In this document: positions 9,691 to 18,567 of the stretch, in pieces
How the letters are laid out: each line of letters opens with the position of its first letter
Numbering within the stretch: position 1 is the first letter of the stretch
Assembly (NCBI RefSeq): GCF_025370935.1
Contig: NC_133501.1
Span: forward strand, 3,910,565-3,974,564
Source: Choristoneura fumiferana
Lineage: Eukaryota > Arthropoda > Insecta > Lepidoptera > Tortricidae
Reading direction: 5' to 3'
Length of the DNA: 64,000 nucleotides
Notes under the pieces: model-generated
Databases searched by the model: none
Told to the model about the DNA's origin: nothing
The model's input: the letters and a program-made list of their open reading frames with translations, nothing else
Translations under genes and position numbers: made by a program

Positions 9691-12287
9691 ATTTTGCTTT
9701 CATTCTTTCCCCAAAAACACGTCGTTACCCCAAAAGTGTTCATGCGTATGTTTGTGCAGCCGATGGCAATGCGCGCGGGCGTGTGGGGCGGGGCGGGGGC
9801 GGGGGGCGGGGGCGGGGACGCGGCGACGCGGCGGGGCCATGCGCGGGCGCCGTGCTGCTGACGACCTGCGTCATGGCGGCGCTCGAGCCCACGCTGCCGC
9901 CCTGGATCCGGGAGCGCTTTCACCCGCAGGTACCGACTGATGCTCTCCCAGCGGCCGGAGTGGTAATGGTAATTATAAACCTAAGTAGGTATAATAGTAC
10001 AGCACCATTAGGATGAGGCTATCGTCGGCTCCGGGCGAGTAAAATTTTTTCAGTTTACTTACGTTGCTGGTACATTAGGCAAAAACCGACGGCTAAAGTT
10101 TGTAATGTGATGCCTTTAAAGTTATAACGCGCGGGTGCTCGCGATTGAATATAAGTATTTCCTTCTACTCTCATCGTAAACCATTTGACAGGAAGAAGTA
10201 GCGAAAGTAAATTGTGGTGCCGAGGAGGACTGATTGTTGGTGTCTGATTCAGAGGCGTCACTAGGATGAAAATATAATATATAGGTATATACCTGTGGTA
10301 TTCTCAGGTGTAGATTCCAGGTGAGGCTCTGGATAATACTTTAGGGGCCCGCCAACTCACAGTCCACCCCTCGATATATTTCTACTTGGACATTTAATAA
10401 GCTATTAAAAAGTACCTACCTACTTGGTTCGTGGCGCCAGTTTGCTTTGCAGTTGTCAGTCTCAATGCCTTGCTATGGTGGTTATGGATGGTTAGTGATG
10501 TACCATATCTCGTTTGTGGCGCAGCGCTGGGTGACAGGACTAGTGTTCGTGCCGGACAGCGTGGGCTACGTGCTGGCGACAGCGTGGTGCGGCGGCGCGG
10601 CGCGCGCGCTGGGCGCCGAGCGAGTGGCGCTGAGCGGCCAGCTGGCCGTCGCACTGGCCGCGCTGGCACTGCCCGCCGCGCCCGAGGTGAGTGCGGCCCG
10701 CGCTGGGCGCCGAGCGAGTGGCGCTGAGCGGCCAGCTGGCCGTCGCACTGGCCGCGCTGGCACTGCCCGCCGCGCCCGAGGTGAGTGCGGCACGCGCTGG
10801 GCGCCGAGCGAGTGGCGCTGAGCGGCCAGCTGGCCGTCGCACTGGCCGCGCTGGCACTGCCCGCCGCGCCCGAGGTGAGTGCGGCCCGCGCGCTGGGCGC
10901 CGAGCGAGTGGCGCTGAGCGGCCAGCTGGCCGTCGCACTGGCCGCGCTGGCACTGCCCGCCGCGCCCGAGGTGAGTGCGGCCGCGCGCTGGGCGCCGAGC
11001 GAGTGGCGCTGAGCGGCCAGCTGGCCGTCGCACTGGCCGCGCTGGCACTGCCCGCCGCGCCCGAGGTGAGTGCGGCACGCGCTGGGCGCCGAGCGAGTGG
11101 CGCTGAGCGGCCAGCTGGCCGTCGCACTGGCCGCGCTGGCACTGCCCGCCGCGCCCGAGGTGAGTGCGGCACGCGCTGGGCGCCGAGCGAGTGGCGCTGA
11201 GCGGCCAGCTGGCCGTCGCACTGGCCGCGCTGGCACTGCCCGCCGCGCCCGAGGTGAGTGCGGCACGCGCTGGGCGCCGAGCGAGTGGCGCTGAGCGGCC
11301 AGCTGGCCGTCGCACTGGCCGCGCTGGCACTGCCCGCCGCGCCCGAGGTGAGTGCGGCCCGCGCGCTGGGCGCCGAGCGAGTGGCGCTGAGCGGCCAGCT
11401 GGCCGTCGCACTGGCCGCGCTGGCACTGCCCGCCGCGCCCGAGGTGAGTGCGGCCGCGCGCTGGGCGCCGAGCGAGTGGCGCTGAGCGGCCAGCTGGCCG
11501 TCGCACTGGCCGCGCTGGCACTGCCCGCCGCGCCCGAGGTGAGTGCGGGCGTGGCGTGTCTGACGGGTCCCCTCGTGTCGTGTGCAGGTGTGGTGGCTGT
11601 GCGGGCCGCACTTGGCGCTGGGCGGCGGGCTGGGCGCGGTGGACGCGGCGCTGGTGCCGGCGCTGCTGGCGCGCGCTCCCCGGCGCGTGCCGCAGCGGGC
11701 CGCGCTGGTGCAGGCCGCCGCTAGCGCCGCGTACGTGCTGGGTGAGTGTCACTGAGCTGTTGGTGTCGTGTGCAATGTGCCGCCACTGTACTGTACGGGC
11801 CGTGTGCGCAGGGCCGGTGCTGGGCGGGCTGCTGGCGTGGCGCGCAGGTTTCCCGACGGCGCTGCGCGTGCTGGGCGCCGCCAACCTGCTGTACGCCGGG
11901 TTCCTCTACAGGCAGCTGGAGCGCTACCCGCTCTCACCGCAGGTCACTCGCCTTCCTATCCGCATCCCCTGTTCGTCTACTTCTTCTTTCCTTAAATCGC
12001 CTCGTGCCGGGCCACTCGGTGGCGATATCGTTTGTAACCCTAGCTCCACACTGCTCGTGAAGTTCTCCACGAAGTACTCGGCAAAGTTGACTGAAGTAGG
12101 TACTGATCCTCGTTCAACTTCGCGAGCAGTGTGGAGCTAGGGTAAGAACGAGCTGTCGAGAGAAGCTTTACTTACTTGTCGACAGTGGGGAGCTAGTAGT
12201 ACACCGGACGACTCGGATGCGAGTGAGGACGAAGGGGAGAAAGAGGCCACGCCGCTGCGCCCGCTCCAGTACGTGCCTCTACACTAA
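3262..12287 (+). CDS. SLC18-family vesicular amine/acetylcholine-type transporter (9 exons)
   Basis: Proton-coupled major-facilitator antiporter that would load an amine-type transmitter into secretory vesicles. Exons: 3262-3451, 4582-4743, 7515-7834, 8741-8827, 9760-9929, 10525-10686, 11588-11741, 11812-11942, 12186-12287. All junctions are GT-AG and phases fit (1,1,1,1,0,0,1,0) if one base is restored in exon 3. About 492 residues from ATG 3262, or 459 from ATG 3361, which has the better Kozak context. Family marks: TM1 FFLDNVLLTVLVPVIPDW, two N-glycosylation sequons (NHS, NTT) in the first lumenal loop, TM2 Lys in LGAKAAAQL, RALHGAGSAL in TM4, LGVLVGYPTGG (motif C), LEPTLPPW in TM7, Asp in GAVDAAL (TM10). 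The TM11 Asp of VMAT/VAChT aligns with Gln here, so the substrate is uncertain. It could be VMAT-, VAChT- or portabella-like. The C-terminus is acidic with a YVPL sorting motif. Confidence 0.88.
4582..4743 (+). CDS. SLC18-like exon 2 (end TM1, lumenal loop)
   Basis: Acceptor TTGGCAG|TG. Completes VPVIPDW and encodes the large lumenal loop with sequons NHS and NTT. Donor A|GTGAGC, phase 1. Confidence 0.85.
4866..5518 (+). mobile_element. Dispersed element with GGGTTCCG...CGGAACCC ends
   Basis: Opens AGGGTTCCGGAGCCAAAATGG and closes with TACCGAACCCTATTTTGGGCGTGTCCG. Further copies are at 30714-31200, 44876-45300 and 62328-62757. Lies in transporter intron 2. A non-autonomous, unclassified lepidopteran repeat. 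Confidence 0.75.
5685..5860. repeat. GGGCACGTGCCCAGGGCC dispersed repeat
   Basis: Centred on the palindrome GGGCACGTGCCC followed by GC-rich GGGGCCCC blocks. Other copies: 16143-16200, 44202-44370 and 61660-61830. Intron 2 of the transporter. Confidence 0.65.
5935..6242 (-). mobile_element. LINE 3' end (CR1/Jockey-like RT C-terminus)
   Basis: The reverse-strand frame reads SWFKRASLMFAEARTDGF and then LLGRLRSTNSILS. I recognise this as the C-terminal motif of lepidopteran non-LTR retrotransposon RTs (MFADARxDxFxAxxRK...NSIL). It ends in a (TTA)n-type tail at 5935-5965. 5'-truncated, in transporter intron 2. Confidence 0.65.
6284..6437. mobile_element. Palindromic MITE (CTCGACATGTTTCGGGCTA family)
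   Basis: Inverted arms read ACTCACGTCT...GTTTAGCTCGACATGTTTCGGGCT against the complement at 6365-6420. The flank GAACATGAAACTACCGTGAG is shared with the copies at 22525-23150, 42777-43076 and 59152-59422. Confidence 0.75.
6923..7234 (-). mobile_element. LINE fragment (RT C-terminal region)
   Basis: The reverse-strand frame LHKRREIADVVYAL...GKVDCLDLLYCISFN..NRSKRYH..T.Y..N.FLRRACRSLND has the spacing of the C-terminal domain after the RT of Jockey/CR1-type elements (RR..D....G.VDCP.LL..I.F..P.R). A truncated relic in transporter intron 2. Confidence 0.6.
7515..7834 (+). CDS. SLC18-like exon 3 (TM2-TM4), one base short
   Basis: Encodes TM2 (VVGAVLGAKAAAQL), TM3 and TM4 (ARALHGAGSALTGVAG). The first third is read in one frame and the rest in another. 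The switch falls at the seven-G run 7622-7628, where restoring one base reunites both halves and gives a 321-nt phase 1-1 exon. Acceptor GTGCAG|CG, donor G|GTACCC. Confidence 0.82.
7835..8740. other. Transporter intron 3
   Basis: Holds a direct duplication of about 29 bp (CGATATAACAACATTTGATATAATT) at 8390-8447 and a C-rich acceptor tract just before 8741. Nothing else recognised. Confidence 0.6.
8741..8827 (+). CDS. SLC18-like exon 4 (TM5-TM6)
   Basis: Preceded by a long C tract ending in CAG. Encodes GVLVGYPTGGLLPP (family motif C) and a hydrophobic helix. 87 nt, phase 1-1, donor G|GTGCGT. Confidence 0.85.
8828..9759. other. Transporter intron 4 with (GT)n
   Basis: Contains a (GT)n microsatellite at about 9664-9690. 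I see no other feature. Confidence 0.6.
9760..9929 (+). CDS. SLC18-like exon 5 (loop, TM7)
   Basis: Acceptor TTTGTGCAG|CC. A Gly/Arg-rich cytosolic loop is followed by TM7 with the family signature LEPTLPPWIRERF. Phase 1 to 0, donor CAG|GTACCG. Confidence 0.82.
9930..10524. other. Transporter intron 5
   Basis: AT-rich intron sequence. I see no repeat or gene in it. Confidence 0.55.
10525..10686 (+). CDS. SLC18-like exon 6 (TM8-TM9)
   Basis: Starts RWVTGLVFVPDSVGYVLATA, matching the WQLGxxFLPAxVxY region of VMAT/VAChT. 162 nt, phase 0-0 when the first donor at 10687 is used. The last ~85 nt and the donor are copied nine more times downstream. Reading through instead reaches a TGA at 10819-10821. 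Confidence 0.85.
10600..11547 (+). repeat. 94-96 bp tandem array carrying exon end plus 5' splice site
   Basis: Ten near-identical units. Each has about 85 nt of exon 6 coding sequence followed by GAG|GTGAGTGCGG. Donor positions are 10687, 10781, 10875, 10971, 11066, 11160, 11254, 11348, 11444 and 11539, with spacings 94, 94, 96, 95, 94, 94, 94, 96, 95. Variation lies only at the unit junction. Only the first donor keeps the transporter frame. The sequence left after the last donor (11539-11587) would be a 49-nt intron, probably the ancestral one. Confidence 0.93.
11588..11741 (+). CDS. SLC18-like exon 7 (TM10-TM11)
   Basis: Acceptor GTGTGCAG. Encodes the VWWLCGPHLALGGGLGAVD segment with the TM10 Asp, then TM11, where the usual Asp is replaced by Gln (ALVQAAASAAYVLG). 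Phase 0 to 1, donor G|GTGAGT. Confidence 0.85.
11812..11942 (+). CDS. SLC18-like exon 8 (TM12)
   Basis: Follows a 70-nt intron. Encodes GPVLGGLLAW and the last helix up to YRQLERYPLSPQ. Phase 1 to 0, donor CAG|GTCACT. Confidence 0.84.
12034..12143. mobile_element. Small palindromic MITE in transporter intron 8
   Basis: Arms ACCCTAGCTCCACACTGCTCG and its complement CGAGCAGTGTGGAGCTAGGGT bracket an ~65-bp centre. Confidence 0.7.
12186..12287 (+). CDS. SLC18-like exon 9 (C-terminal tail, stop)
   Basis: Acceptor GTCGACAG|TGG. Acidic cytosolic tail (SDASEDEGEKEA) ending LQYVPLH-stop. YVPL fits the tyrosine-type YxxPhi vesicle-sorting motif. A GTACGT donor-like site at 12268 and a C-rich CAG at 12306 would allow an alternative 39-nt excision. 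Confidence 0.75.
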   Translation, partial: WGASSTPDDSDASEDEGEKEATPLRPLQYVPLH

Positions 12288-12547
12288 CGCCCCCCCCCCC
12301 CCGCAGCTGCTCGCAACGACTGGTACTAGTACTATAGTGGAGACCCTGCGTGCTGTATCAACGCATCACCCGAACACGCAAACCTGCATGATGCCAGCGA
12401 GACTGACTTGTTGTTGATGTTACCTACCGATTACCGAGATAACACTTTTTTACAGTTCATTCCTATAATACGTGTTTCTCTGTATGTGTTTCTGCCTAAT
12501 AGAAATATTAAATAATCGTTTTGTATGGAATTTGGTTTGTTTTATTG

Positions 12548-12553
12548 AATAAA
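12548..12553 (+). promoter_or_regulatory. Poly(A) signal of the SLC18-like gene
   Basis: AATAAA 261 nt after the stop, in AT-rich 3' UTR. No other canonical signal is nearer on this strand. Confidence 0.7.
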
Positions 12554-12569
12554 GAACGTGAATTCTTAA

Positions 12570-13126
12570 TGAAATCGTAGCCCCTTAACAAGTAGCGACA
12601 TCGGGATCAAACTTGGGACTGAAACACCAGCTCCGCGTGCGCTGAGCGTCCGGCGACACGTCACGCCTTCCTCAGTTTGCTGAGCGGCCCGTCTGGCAGC
12701 TGCTCTCGCCTCGCCCTCTCTCCGGCAACATGTAAAAGCCATCTGAGGCTAACAGCAGCAATCCATCCGAAAAAAAACTTCCTCAGCTGTTAAAAATAGC
12801 TCGGATGCAGCTCAGAGTTCGAACCGGTCAGATCGCACAGTTTGCACAGCGGGGTGTGGTCGTGGTGGTCGCCGATCAAGCTGAAGTCAAGGCACAATTT
12901 AAGGCATCAATGGAACCTTTTCCGGCCACCTCCGCAGTCGGCTGTGACAGTGACGGCCATCAGAAAACGTCGCTCACTTGTTTCGTAGCCAACCGATCGA
13001 AATAATGTCAAGCCTTTCAAAATTTCAGTTACAAAATTAAATTCCAGTTATTAAAGTAACCACCCAAATCCAAAATTTTAGTGTCCCGTTTTCCTTTTGA
13101 TACCTAGTTTTAAGTGAAATATCAAA
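12570..13126. other. Intergenic spacer between transporter and ODF3-like gene
   Basis: About 550 bp holding the transporter 3' end and the ODF3-like promoter/5' UTR. A 66-codon open frame at 12805-13005 has no recognisable features and is not called. Confidence 0.5.
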
Positions 13127-13145
13127 ATGTCTAAAAAACCCTTAG
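13127..13145 (+). CDS. Odf3: ODF3-like exon 1
   Basis: 19 nt: MSKKPL plus one base, then GTGAGT. The short first coding exon is supported by the perfect join to GPGPGAY in exon 2. Confidence 0.82.
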
Positions 13146-16100
13146 GTGAGTACAACCACATCCACGTCCCTCATGTAGCGGGATCCTCGCAGCTCTCGCC
13201 GCGGCAGCAGCGGGAGCTCGGGCTTGTTTAGTTCAGTCAGTGCTAGCCGGCGTAGAGCGAACTGAGCACAATCCCTAAATATTACAAGTTTTTCAACGTA
13301 TTTATTATGGGAAAATAGACAACGCTAGAAGCGCCTACCTACGTATTTACAAGTAACAATAGAGCTTTCTATAATGAAACGATAATTTCTTAAAAGGATA
13401 ATATTGCCTGGAGGAGTGTGAGCACTCCGTCTCGGGAGCCTTTGAAGCTTTTGAGAGTAGCATCACCATTCAATTCACTCGTCGTGCTCACGTTGTCGCT
13501 ACGCCGGTTCCTGTCGGGATTACAACTGTTTAATCTTAAATATTCCTGGGGGCGTTCAGCTGCAACCATAAGATCCCGGCAAAGGCCGGCGATGTCGGAA
13601 CTGAATAAATCTTTTATGAGAACCGAAAAAACCGACTTTCTGTGTACAATAAAAGCTGGGTTCGGACGGTCGTTTGACCCGTGAGAGGCACGTGGGTCGC
13701 AGTAGCGGTGTGCAACTGTCCGGTGTCCTCAGGGCCGGGGCCGGGCGCGTACCAGCTGCCGACGACGGTGGGGTTCCCGTCGCACGACCCGAGCCGCACG
13801 CGCGCGCCGCAGTACTCGTTCGGCAGCGTGGGCGGCTGGCGCGCGCGCGGGCTGGGCCCGGGGCCCGCTTACCGCATCGACCGCATCACGAGAGAGGGCG
13901 CCATGTCCTCGCCCGCCTGGAGCTTCGGGGCCAGGTACTACACTTATACACTACACTACGCTCACTCTCGACGAACATAAAAACCTAGTCTCCTGATACG
14001 AGTACCGTTTACATGCGTCGACATTATCAGTAGGCTGCGGAGTGCCAGGAAAAAACCACAGGACAACTATTAAAGCTGGTTTATATTAATTACATTAGGC
14101 CGGACCGACAGCTATCAGAAGCCCAGAATGAATAAGCAGTCGGATGAAAATTAGGGCGACCCGATAAAACTGTTGGCGATGACATATTTATCGGACGCGA
14201 TTTTGGTCCTTCAGGTCTGGTCTGGTCAGGTTTTGGTCATTACTGCTTTGTACGGCATCGTTCGGGTTGTAGCGAGAAAAGCAAGGCCCGATAGTCAGCC
14301 AACTGTTGGTCCGACCTGATGTGAACTTAGGGAAGCTAGGAAAAGCAATCGTATTGGTGATTTTCTCCTCGCACACCGCTCGACTTGCACCTTTAAGCTC
14401 TAAGGCTAAGATAAATAGGTAGAAGAATGTCACTTCACTTGATTACCTAGGTATACTGTTACATCTCGGATATGTCAGGTTAGGTAGACCATTGCATGTC
14501 ATGCTCTATGCAAGGTACCTGCCACTACAGAGTGGTGCGGAATATCAATTACTACAATGTTTCGAAGGATACTACGCGAGGACAGAGACAGAGATACCGC
14601 AGAACCGTTGAATAATGTTACATTAAAGTAGCCGGAAGAGAGATTCGCCTCTTCATTTACGTACCCATCCTTGCTACAGAGTCAGCACTCGGAGATGCCA
14701 ATTAAAAACTATCGTAAGTATACGTTTACTGAAAATGCAACGGTTTGAGGATGTTCCTACGAGTGTTATGCTACATTTACACGCTTGCCAAGGGCTGGTA
14801 AATGTCGACAAGCACAAGGTTTATAATCGGGGGTGTTGTGTTTGGTCTGGCTTGCATGAGATGACAATCATGCCAGAGCTTCCCGATCCCGGCTCGTGTC
14901 GATTTTTGAACGTGTAAATGGCATTCAAGCGTTTCTAAAATCTTGAAGCTCCTGAAGTTTGCCAAGTCACGGCGAATAGGTACGTGTATAAACTTACCAT
15001 ATCGGCGCTCGGGCTCGGACGGCCCTGGTCTTATACTCATCATCATCATCTCAGTAGTAGGACGTCCACTGTTGGACATAAGCCTCCCCTCGGAAGCGGG
15101 TCATCCGTCCTTATTCTTATACTAATACTACGAACCGTCCCGGTCCCGCTGACGCTAATATTATCCTCGATATCCTCGAGCGAGAGGGACGGTACGATAC
15201 GTGCGTGCGTGGCGTGCGCAGGTTCCCGCAGCGAGCGACGCAGCGCACGCCGGGGCCGGGTGCGCACGCGCCGGAGCGCTGCCCGACGCCGACGACGCGC
15301 GCGCCGATATACTCGATGGGCGCGCGACTGGGCTTCGGGCTGAAGCGCGCGGGGCCGGCGCCCAACGCGTACGCGCTGCGGCTGGCGCCCGGCTCGCCCG
15401 CCTACACCATGGGCGCGCGCGTCGGGTTCAACCTCAAGCCGCGCTCGCCAGGACCCGCCGTCTACTTCCAGCGCGACGCAGACGTCTACAAGACCAGGTC
15501 GGTGTTCCGGTGTTCTCCCTCCCCCTTGCGAGTTGCCACTAGCAGCTACTCGATATACGCCTATGGACGCTTGCTGGTTGCTGTGCGATCGACAGTACTG
15601 TATAGTCGAATTTCCTATGCCTAAACCCGCGTGTAGAAAAAGTTATTTCGTGTCGAGTTCAACATTTAATGCCTATACATTGTATAATATAGTTATTAGC
15701 TGTACTACATGCTGTGTGTGTGTGTGTGTGATATACTGTAGTGTGTGTGTGTGTGTGTACAGGATGCCAGCGTACTCTCTGAGCGCGCGTCTGGAGGGCG
15801 CGGGCAAGGCGACGCGCACTCCGGGCCCCGCCAACTACCCGCCAGACCTCTACAACACCAAGAAGGTACGCCTCGCTGCCTTCTGTACCTTAGCATTAGC
15901 ACTGTAAGCTTAGAGCCTATTGCACTGGCGATTTACAGACAAATTCATCGGTATACAATTTTGTAAGAAAAGCTGACATTGGCGGCTTCTCATTCGTTGA
16001 TTTCGGGTGCAAACCCGCGTACATCTCGACAGGTGCCGATGCTTCGCGAGAAAGGCGGCGAGTCAAAAATTTAGAATTTATAGTTCTTCAGGAGAGTATT

Positions 16101-16390
16101 CGAGCAGCACCCGCCCGTAGTGTGTCAGCCGCATCGAAGCCCCTTTCCCATTCTTTCTTGGGCACTCTGGGCACGTGCCCAGGGCCCCGCGAACGATGGC
16201 CCACTCGTAAGACCGCACTATCCAAAATTGATCAGCTTACAAGTGGCTACTTACGGCCGCATCTGTCTGTATACTGTGGTTGTGACGGGCGTTTGTGTTG
16301 CAGAATCCGTATTCGTTTTCGTTCGGCACGAAACACGCGGACTATGCGCCGCCGATGATCGTCAAGGAGGACACTATGGACTGCCTGTAG
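13127..16390 (+). CDS. Odf3: Outer dense fibre/CIMAP (SHIPPO-repeat) protein, 5 exons
   Basis: Structural protein of the ODF3/CIMAP family. In animals these bind axonemal microtubules of sperm tails and cilia. Exons: 13127-13145, 13733-13934, 15222-15497, 15763-15865, 16304-16390, with phases 1,2,2,0. All junctions are GT-AG and the frame is intact, giving 228 residues against roughly 250 for vertebrate ODF3. SHIPPO-type Pro-Gly-Pro repeats recur: GPGPGAY (7-13), LGPGPAY, TPGPGAH, GPAPNAY, PGSPAYTMG, SPGPAVY and TPGPANYPP. The C-terminus YSFSFGTKHADYAPP is the family's closing motif. Start: ATGTCTAAAAAACCC with A at -3. The gene lies about 840 bp downstream of the transporter stop in the same orientation, with no functional link implied. 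Expect testis expression (inference). Confidence 0.9.
13733..13934 (+). CDS. Odf3: ODF3-like exon 2
   Basis: Acceptor TGTCCTCAG|GG. Carries GPGPGAYQLPTTVG, TRAPQYSFGSVGG and LGPGPAYRI, ending SPAWSFGA. Phase 1 to 2. Confidence 0.88.
15035..15095 (-). mobile_element. RTE-type LINE 3' tail (reverse)
   Basis: (ATC)n followed by the complement of the AGTGGACGTCC tail of lepidopteran RTE elements. Only the tail remains, in ODF3 intron 2. Confidence 0.6.
15222..15497 (+). CDS. Odf3: ODF3-like exon 3
   Basis: Acceptor GTGCGCAG|G. Carries TPGPGAH, APIYSMGARLGFGLK, GPAPNAY, PAYTMGARVGF and SPGPAVYF. 276 nt, phase 2-2. Confidence 0.88.
15763..15865 (+). CDS. Odf3: ODF3-like exon 4
   Basis: The acceptor TGTACAG follows a (GT)n tract at about 15715-15758. 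Encodes MPAYSLSARLEG and TPGPANYPPDLYN. Phase 2 to 0. Confidence 0.87.
16304..16390 (+). CDS. Odf3: ODF3-like exon 5 (stop)
   Basis: Acceptor GTGTTGCAG|AAT. Encodes NPYSFSFGTKHADYAPPMIV and a short acidic end, then TAG. Confidence 0.88.
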   Translation, partial: NPYSFSFGTKHADYAPPMIVKEDTMDCL

Positions 16391-16457
16391 CGTGACGCCT
16401 GCGGCCAGCGGCCAGCGGCCAGGAGCCTGCAGCCCGCACGGTGCCGAGCGGCGGCCG

Positions 16458-16749
16458 GTGAGTTAACGCACGCCGCTAGCCTTTTGAAGCAGCGACGTCA
16501 AGCTGGCAAGAGCTGTCGTGCCTACAACGCCGTCGCGCTTACACATTATCAAGTAGGTCCTCGTATAGTTCATCAAAAGATGAGCAGTTGTGGAGTTCAA
16601 GATGATCTAAACACTCTTATTATCCTTGCAGTAGAGTCGTGTGTTAGATCATTTCTTTTGAGCACTTCTCATCCACTCTCGGCTGCCAGTATGACCTGGA
16701 CGCGATGGCAGGTTTGCCAAATAACACAGGCACGTGCTCTTAATTACAG
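16458..16749 (+). other. Possible intron in the ODF3-like 3' UTR
   Basis: GCGGCCG|GTGAGT at 16458 and TTAATTACAG ending at 16749 are a good donor/acceptor pair just beyond the stop. If used, the stop lies about 68 nt before the junction, which may expose the mRNA to decay. Sequence-based inference only. Confidence 0.35.
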
Positions 16750-17148
16750 AATGGATTGCGGCTGTCGGCGGATGTACGGGCGATGCGGGAGCGCTGGGGA
16801 ACAAAAAGAAAGAAACACGAGGCCTCGGGAGACGGACCGTCTTCTCTGCGACCCAACAGAAACCATTACTTTTGGCCTTCAAGTTTCTTTTTCTCTAAAA
16901 TTGCCTGTAAAAGTTCTATAAAAATTGAATGTAATAGAAAAAGAGGGAGCAAGGAGCAGTGTCAAAAAAATAGTTCAAGTCGAAAATGTTGTGATATATA
17001 GTCTGAGCGATGTGAAAGTTAAGAGTGAGTGTGAGTTGTGTGCGTTGCGGACAAGATAAAGTTCACCGCGGGTGGCGACTGGCGGTGAGCACGAGCACTG
17101 CGGCTCCCGCTCCGATGTGAAGTCATGTGCTTACCTTGTGAAACCGTC

Positions 17149-17154
17149 AATAAA
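17149..17154 (+). promoter_or_regulatory. Poly(A) signal of the ODF3-like gene
   Basis: AATAAA in GTCAATAAAAAATG, followed by a T-rich stretch. First canonical signal found after the stop. Confidence 0.6.
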
Positions 17155-17278
17155 AAATGTTATATTCGAAATGTTTTTTTTTTTTCGATATTTCTGTATT
17201 TCAGAGGAACTATTGGTGAAAATTTTAAGGAGTTTGGGAGGTGATCGAATAGCATTTTGATCTGGCAGGGATTGGTCT

Positions 17279-17640
17279 TTTTAACAGACTTCAAAAAAAG
17301 GAGGAGGTTATCAGTATGTTTGTGGCCTCATAACTCCGTCATTTATGAACCGATTTGAAAAAAATGTTTTTCGTTCATCTAGGAATGCTTTCAATTAGGT
17401 CCCATAAGCACCAAATCAGGATCTGATGATTGGATCCTAAGGAAATCAGGAGACCCACTTGCTCGTTTGCCATCCAGTCGTATAAAAAAAAAAAAAAAAA
17501 ATCGAGGGAACTCTTCAAATATTGAAGGAACGCATATGGTAATTTCGATATATTTAAGAGTAACTCGTGCATTCTTGAAAATCATCATTAATTGGTGAAG
17601 TTTGGAACTGATGATGAATACTAAATTTGACCAATAGAGC
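17279..17640. mobile_element. Dispersed repeat with a truncated short element
   Basis: Starts ACTTCAAAAAAAGGAGGAGG, a motif common to a lepidopteran interspersed repeat. At 17425-17497 it carries a reverse partial copy of the short element seen at 63692-63972 (GAGACCCACTTGCTCGTTTGCC). Confidence 0.55.
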
Positions 17641-17881
17641 GACTACTCAATAACAAAGTACTTCACGGGTTGAATTTCAATTACTTTAACGCAGTTGCTA
17701 AGCAATTTAAACTCAACGTAATTCATATGGTGAAATGGAACAGGTGATGTGATGAAGCACCCAGACTCCTCAATAATGAACGTCTCTGCATCGGAAAAAG
17801 CAATTTTTCGTAAAAGGTGACAAACAGTTGACATTAAACTATTGTAACTTAGATCTTTTACACTAAAAAGCGTGAAAAAAA

Positions 17882-18120
17882 ATTATAACAAAAAAAACCA
17901 TGAAAATAATTTTCTACCAGTCTGAGGTTGGAGCCTCAGCACGAGCCAGCAGGAGTGATTGAAGCCCAATATACTTGTCTAGTTGTAGGTGAGGTCGAAA
18001 GTCTTCAAGACTAGTCTTAACAACACTCTAGAGGTTGACGATTACCATTGCTGCTGGCTCGTGCTGAGGCACCGACTTCAGACTGGTAGAAAATTATTTT
18101 CATGGTTTTTTGTAGTTGGT
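17882..18120. mobile_element. Foldback MITE
   Basis: Long imperfect inverted repeats: CCATGAAAATAATTTTCTAC near 17899 against its complement near 18090, and CTCAGCACGAGCCAGCA on both arms. No coding capacity. Confidence 0.75.
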
Positions 18121-18504
18121 TCTATTTTTTTGTTATAATTTTTTATAATAATGCTCTCTCTTCTTGATGTTTGAATAGGTTTGAATCATCAAAATGCTTA
18201 GCAGCGAAAATGTTAATTAAAATGACCAAGAACTCACACCTCAACTCAATGGGACTAGTGGGACAGACGGCACACCAGACGTCTATTTTGATGGCATGTC
18301 TTAACCAACCTCGACATTAAAATAATCATTTCGACGCAAATCATGGAAATGTGCTATGTTATCCACCAACTCTTTCCAGACATTATTTTCCAAGTGTTCT
18401 TAACACAAGACTCCATTACAAGGAATATAAAAGTTATTTCACACAGCACTTTAGCTCTTCTCATATTTGCTGTCTGCACCAATGTAGTATTGACATCCAA
18501 CATG

Positions 18505-18505
18505 C

Positions 18506-18566
<61 letters not shown>

Positions 18567-18567
18567 T
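18505..18567 (+). repeat. (GCA)n microsatellite
   Basis: About 20 uninterrupted GCA triplets. The surrounding frame (18343-18585) has no recognisable domain, so I treat it as a microsatellite. Confidence 0.85.

Noticed and set aside
10394..11884. A 496-codon open frame on the minus strand across the array, and several plus-strand frames within it
   Set aside because: They are shadows of the GC-rich tandem repeat. The unit length is not a multiple of 3, so the same bases are read in rotating frames. The plus-strand exons have clear SLC18 homology instead.
12805..13005. 66-codon frame between transporter and ODF3-like gene
   Set aside because: No homology that I recognise. It sits in the presumed promoter/5' UTR region.
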